Below are positions 11,923 to 14,074 of a stretch of DNA of 14,074 nucleotides, in pieces. The notes beneath the pieces were generated by a model that was not told where the DNA came from, did not search any database, and saw only the letters and a program-made list of their open reading frames with translations. Where the stretch lies: the NCBI GenBank assembly GCA_030631415.1, contig DAOVLE010000140.1:1-14074 (forward strand). The letters are read 5' to 3'. A program made the translations under genes and the position numbers. This stretch comes from JAAEQG01 sp023133475. GTDB lineage: Bacteria > Planctomycetota > Phycisphaerae > UBA1845. How positions within the stretch are numbered: position 1 is the first letter of the stretch; every line of letters starts with the position of its first letter.

Positions 11923-13923
11923 ATGGCTGCTCGCGGCAGAAAGCATGGGAAGGACAAACGGCAGACGCCAGCCTCCGCCCGGGTCAACGAGTTCACGGCT
12001 GAGCCGCGCCTCACCAGGCCGACATTGGGGCTGGCGCCGATGTGGCTGCGGATACTGCTGCCGGTGCTGGTGGCTGCTGCCGCGTTCATCACTTTTCTGC
12101 CCGCCCTCGACGCCGATTTTGTCAACTGGGACGACGACAAACTCTTCCTCGATAACTCCCACTATCGCGGTTTGAGCTGGCCACACATCCAGTGGATGTT
12201 CAAAACCACAACAATGGGCCACTGGGAGCCGCTGACTTGGATAACGCTGGGACTGGACTACACGCTATATGATATGGAACCGCGGGGCTACCACCTGACC
12301 AATATGATTCTGCACGCCGCCTGTGCGATGGCGGTCTACTTTCTGGCGATGCGATTGCTCAGGTTTGGCATCAAGCCGGGCAGTAAAGCATCGGGGGCCT
12401 CGATCCGCATCGCCGCCGGTTTAGCCTCCCTCTTTTTCGCCGTGCATCCCTTGCGAGCTGAGTCGGTCGCCTGGATCACCGAACGCCGCGATCTGCTCTC
12501 AGGCCTGTTCTTTATCCTTACGATCAATGCCTATCTCAAATCGCGTATGGTGGAGCGGTATCGGCTGCTCTGGTATCTGGGGGCGATGGTGCTGTTTGTC
12601 GTTTCGGTGCTGTCCGAAGCGTGGGGGATGACCATCCCAGCCGTCCTGATCGTGCTGGATTTCTACCCGCTGAGGCGTCCGGGCAGCCGAATCTCGACTT
12701 GGTTCTCGACAGCGGGGCTACGGGTCTGGTTGGAGAAAATCCCCTTTGTGATTATCGCCGCGTTGATCGCCCTAAAAGCCATCGCCGCCCAGCAAGGCCA
12801 ACTCGATACGGCAAAGTCCCTGGCGGAACACCCACTCCTGCCTCGCACCTTGCAGGTCTGTTACGGGGCGGTCTTCTACCCGTGGAAGACGCTGTGGCCT
12901 TTTGACTTGATCCCGCTGTACGAACTGATCCAAATCCAGAAGAATCCCTGGGAATTGCGGTTTGTGTTTGCTGCTATCGGTGTCATTGTTGCGGCAGTAG
13001 GGTTGTTTCTGCTGCGGAGGCGTTGGCCGGCAGGCGTCGCACTGGTGGTGTGCTATGTGGCAATCTATTCACCCGTCTCGGGAGTGGCGCAGAGCGGGCC
13101 GCAACTGGTCAAGGACAGCTATTCGTATCTCTGCTGTCTCTCCTGGGCGGTAATGTTTGGTGGGGTGCTGGTGTGGATTTATCGTCGCTGGGGTTTGCGC
13201 GTGTTTGTTGGAGGGGCGTGCGTTGGTGTTGTTTGGGTTGCAGCTTTGGGCGTGCTCAGTTGGCGTCAGGCTGGGGTCTGGCACGATTCCAGGACACTTT
13301 GGGCGCACACCCTGAACATTGACGATACGTGCTCATTGGCCCACAACAACCTGGCTATCCTTGTCAAGCAGGAGGGCAAGCTCCAGGAGGCGTGCGGGCA
13401 CTATCAACGCTCGCTGGAGATCAAACCGGATGACGCCAACACGCTGTTCAACCTGGCCAACTGCCTCAAGGCTTTCAAACGGTACGACGAGGCGATTGTG
13501 CATTACGAGAAAGCGCTCGAGATTCGGCCTACCCATCGGCAAGCGCGCCTGAACCTGGGCAACACCTACAACACCTTGGGCAACCTGGACGGAGCAATCG
13601 AGCACCACCGCATCGCCGCCCGCTCCAGAAGCAAGCCGGAGCTGTACAACCTCCTAGGCTACAACCTCCACAAGAAAGCAGCCCAACTGCAAGGGGATGA
13701 GAAGCAAGCCTGCCTCGACGAAGCCGAAGAGAACTTCCGCAAAGCCATCAAACGCAAACCCAAATACCCTACTGCCCTGTGCAGCTTGGCTGACTTGCTC
13801 ATCGACAGCGGCAGATGTGCCGAGGCTGTGGAGTGCCTGAAGACGGTGTTGGAAGTCAAGCCGAACGCCAGGCGTCCCCGCAGACTGTTGAAAAAAGCGG
13901 AACTAAAGCGGGATGGCGGGTAG
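11923..13923 (+). CDS. Membrane GT-C-like protein with C-terminal TPR repeats (TMTC-like)
   Basis: A 666-residue integral membrane protein. After a basic N-terminus and a first helix (about 41-60), the motif FVNWDDDKLFL (66-76) and the segment HWEPLTWITLGLDYTLYDME, then PRGYHLTNMILHAACA, are typical of TMTC-like/GT-C O-mannosyltransferase relatives, where acidic residues after helix 1 act in catalysis. About ten membrane helices follow, then at least three TPR units (about 467-590: LAHNNLAILVKQEGKLQEAC, LFNLANCLKAFKRYDEAI, ARLNLGNTYNTLGNLDGAIE) and more helical repeats to the end. It may glycosylate exported proteins, with TPRs binding partners, but activity is inferred. ATG 11923 is a best guess without SD; the open frame to 11833 is repeat-derived. 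The TAG stop lies in a repeat. Confidence 0.82.
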   Translation: MAARGRKHGKDKRQTPASARVNEFTAEPRLTRPTLGLAPMWLRILLPVLVAAAAFITFLPALDADFVNWDDDKLFLDNSHYRGLSWPHIQWMFKTTTMGHWEPLTWITLGLDYTLYDMEPRGYHLTNMILHAACAMAVYFLAMRLLRFGIKPGSKASGASIRIAAGLASLFFAVHPLRAESVAWITERRDLLSGLFFILTINAYLKSRMVERYRLLWYLGAMVLFVVSVLSEAWGMTIPAVLIVLDFYPLRRPGSRISTWFSTAGLRVWLEKIPFVIIAALIALKAIAAQQGQLDTAKSLAEHPLLPRTLQVCYGAVFYPWKTLWPFDLIPLYELIQIQKNPWELRFVFAAIGVIVAAVGLFLLRRRWPAGVALVVCYVAIYSPVSGVAQSGPQLVKDSYSYLCCLSWAVMFGGVLVWIYRRWGLRVFVGGACVGVVWVAALGVLSWRQAGVWHDSRTLWAHTLNIDDTCSLAHNNLAILVKQEGKLQEACGHYQRSLEIKPDDANTLFNLANCLKAFKRYDEAIVHYEKALEIRPTHRQARLNLGNTYNTLGNLDGAIEHHRIAARSRSKPELYNLLGYNLHKKAAQLQGDEKQACLDEAEENFRKAIKRKPKYPTALCSLADLLIDSGRCAEAVECLKTVLEVKPNARRPRRLLKKAELKRDGG

Positions 13924-13935
13924 AACCCACCCTGC
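13915..13935. repeat. GGCGGGT palindrome variant at the 3' end of the TPR gene
   Basis: GGCGGGTAGAACCCACC plus CTGC is a variant of the 21-bp family. The TAG stop codon of the TPR gene is in its centre and the last two glycine codons are its left arm. Confidence 0.8.
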
Positions 13936-13950
13936 ATCCTAACCCGCATT

Positions 13951-13983
13951 TCTCACACCGCAGAGAGCGCGGAGAACGCAGAG
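13951..13983. repeat. CGCAGAG-type short repeat
   Basis: CACCGCAGAG, GCGCGGAGAA and CGCAGAG form an imperfect array of GCAGAG-like units, similar to a low-complexity repeat seen between genes in many environmental bacterial genomes. The remaining 90 bp to the window edge shows no gene; a TTGACA hexamer at about 14026-14031 has no clear -10 partner. Confidence 0.55.
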
Positions 13984-14074
13984 TATTTCTTAGAAAGAAG
14001 TTACAGCTAAATTAGAGCGTGTCGGATTTTGACAGTGTGTTTATTGTCTGTTCAACGCTGATTGCGATAACTCC

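Overview
The window looks like chromosomal DNA of an uncultured planctomycete-like bacterium. This is an inference from GC-rich coding, many short genome-wide-style palindromic repeats at gene borders, Tat and Sec leaders on hypothetical proteins, and the gene mix (BtpA/SgcQ family, TMTC-like TPR protein, AmmeMemoRadiSam enzyme). No rRNA or marker gene fixes the taxonomy.

Layout. Left edge (3-299, +): the C-terminus of a glutamine synthetase. 504-857 (+): a small winged-HTH regulator. 878-3643 (-): a radical SAM enzyme with a twin-arginine leader, preceded by a large secreted helical protein of unknown function. 3644-4990 is the most unusual part. It holds a 23-bp tandem repeat, a near-consensus promoter, a leader hairpin, a 69-nt tRNA-like gene with anticodon CUA and the hallmarks of tRNA-Pyl, a coiled-coil/winged-helix protein, a probable minus-strand small RNA with its own promoter and Rho-independent terminator, and the 5' remnant of an IS1-type transposase cut off by a repeat. 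5037-9006 (-) carries housekeeping and accessory genes read right to left: GroES-like, BtpA family, cardiolipin synthase, Maf and a small conserved protein. 9227-13923 (+) carries a secreted DsbA-like protein, gatB and a membrane GT-C/TPR protein.

Repeats. At least seven copies of a GGCGGGT..ACCCGCC palindrome, a second element (ACCGCGACCGTAAGGGAGC) and a GGACTTT-type element sit between genes. Several have run into gene ends and now supply stop codons or C-terminal tails.

The main candidate for something new is the CUA tRNA locus at 3910-4515. No Pyl synthetase or biosynthesis gene lies in the window, and six of thirteen genes end in UAG, so decoding of UAG is unproven and partly argued against.
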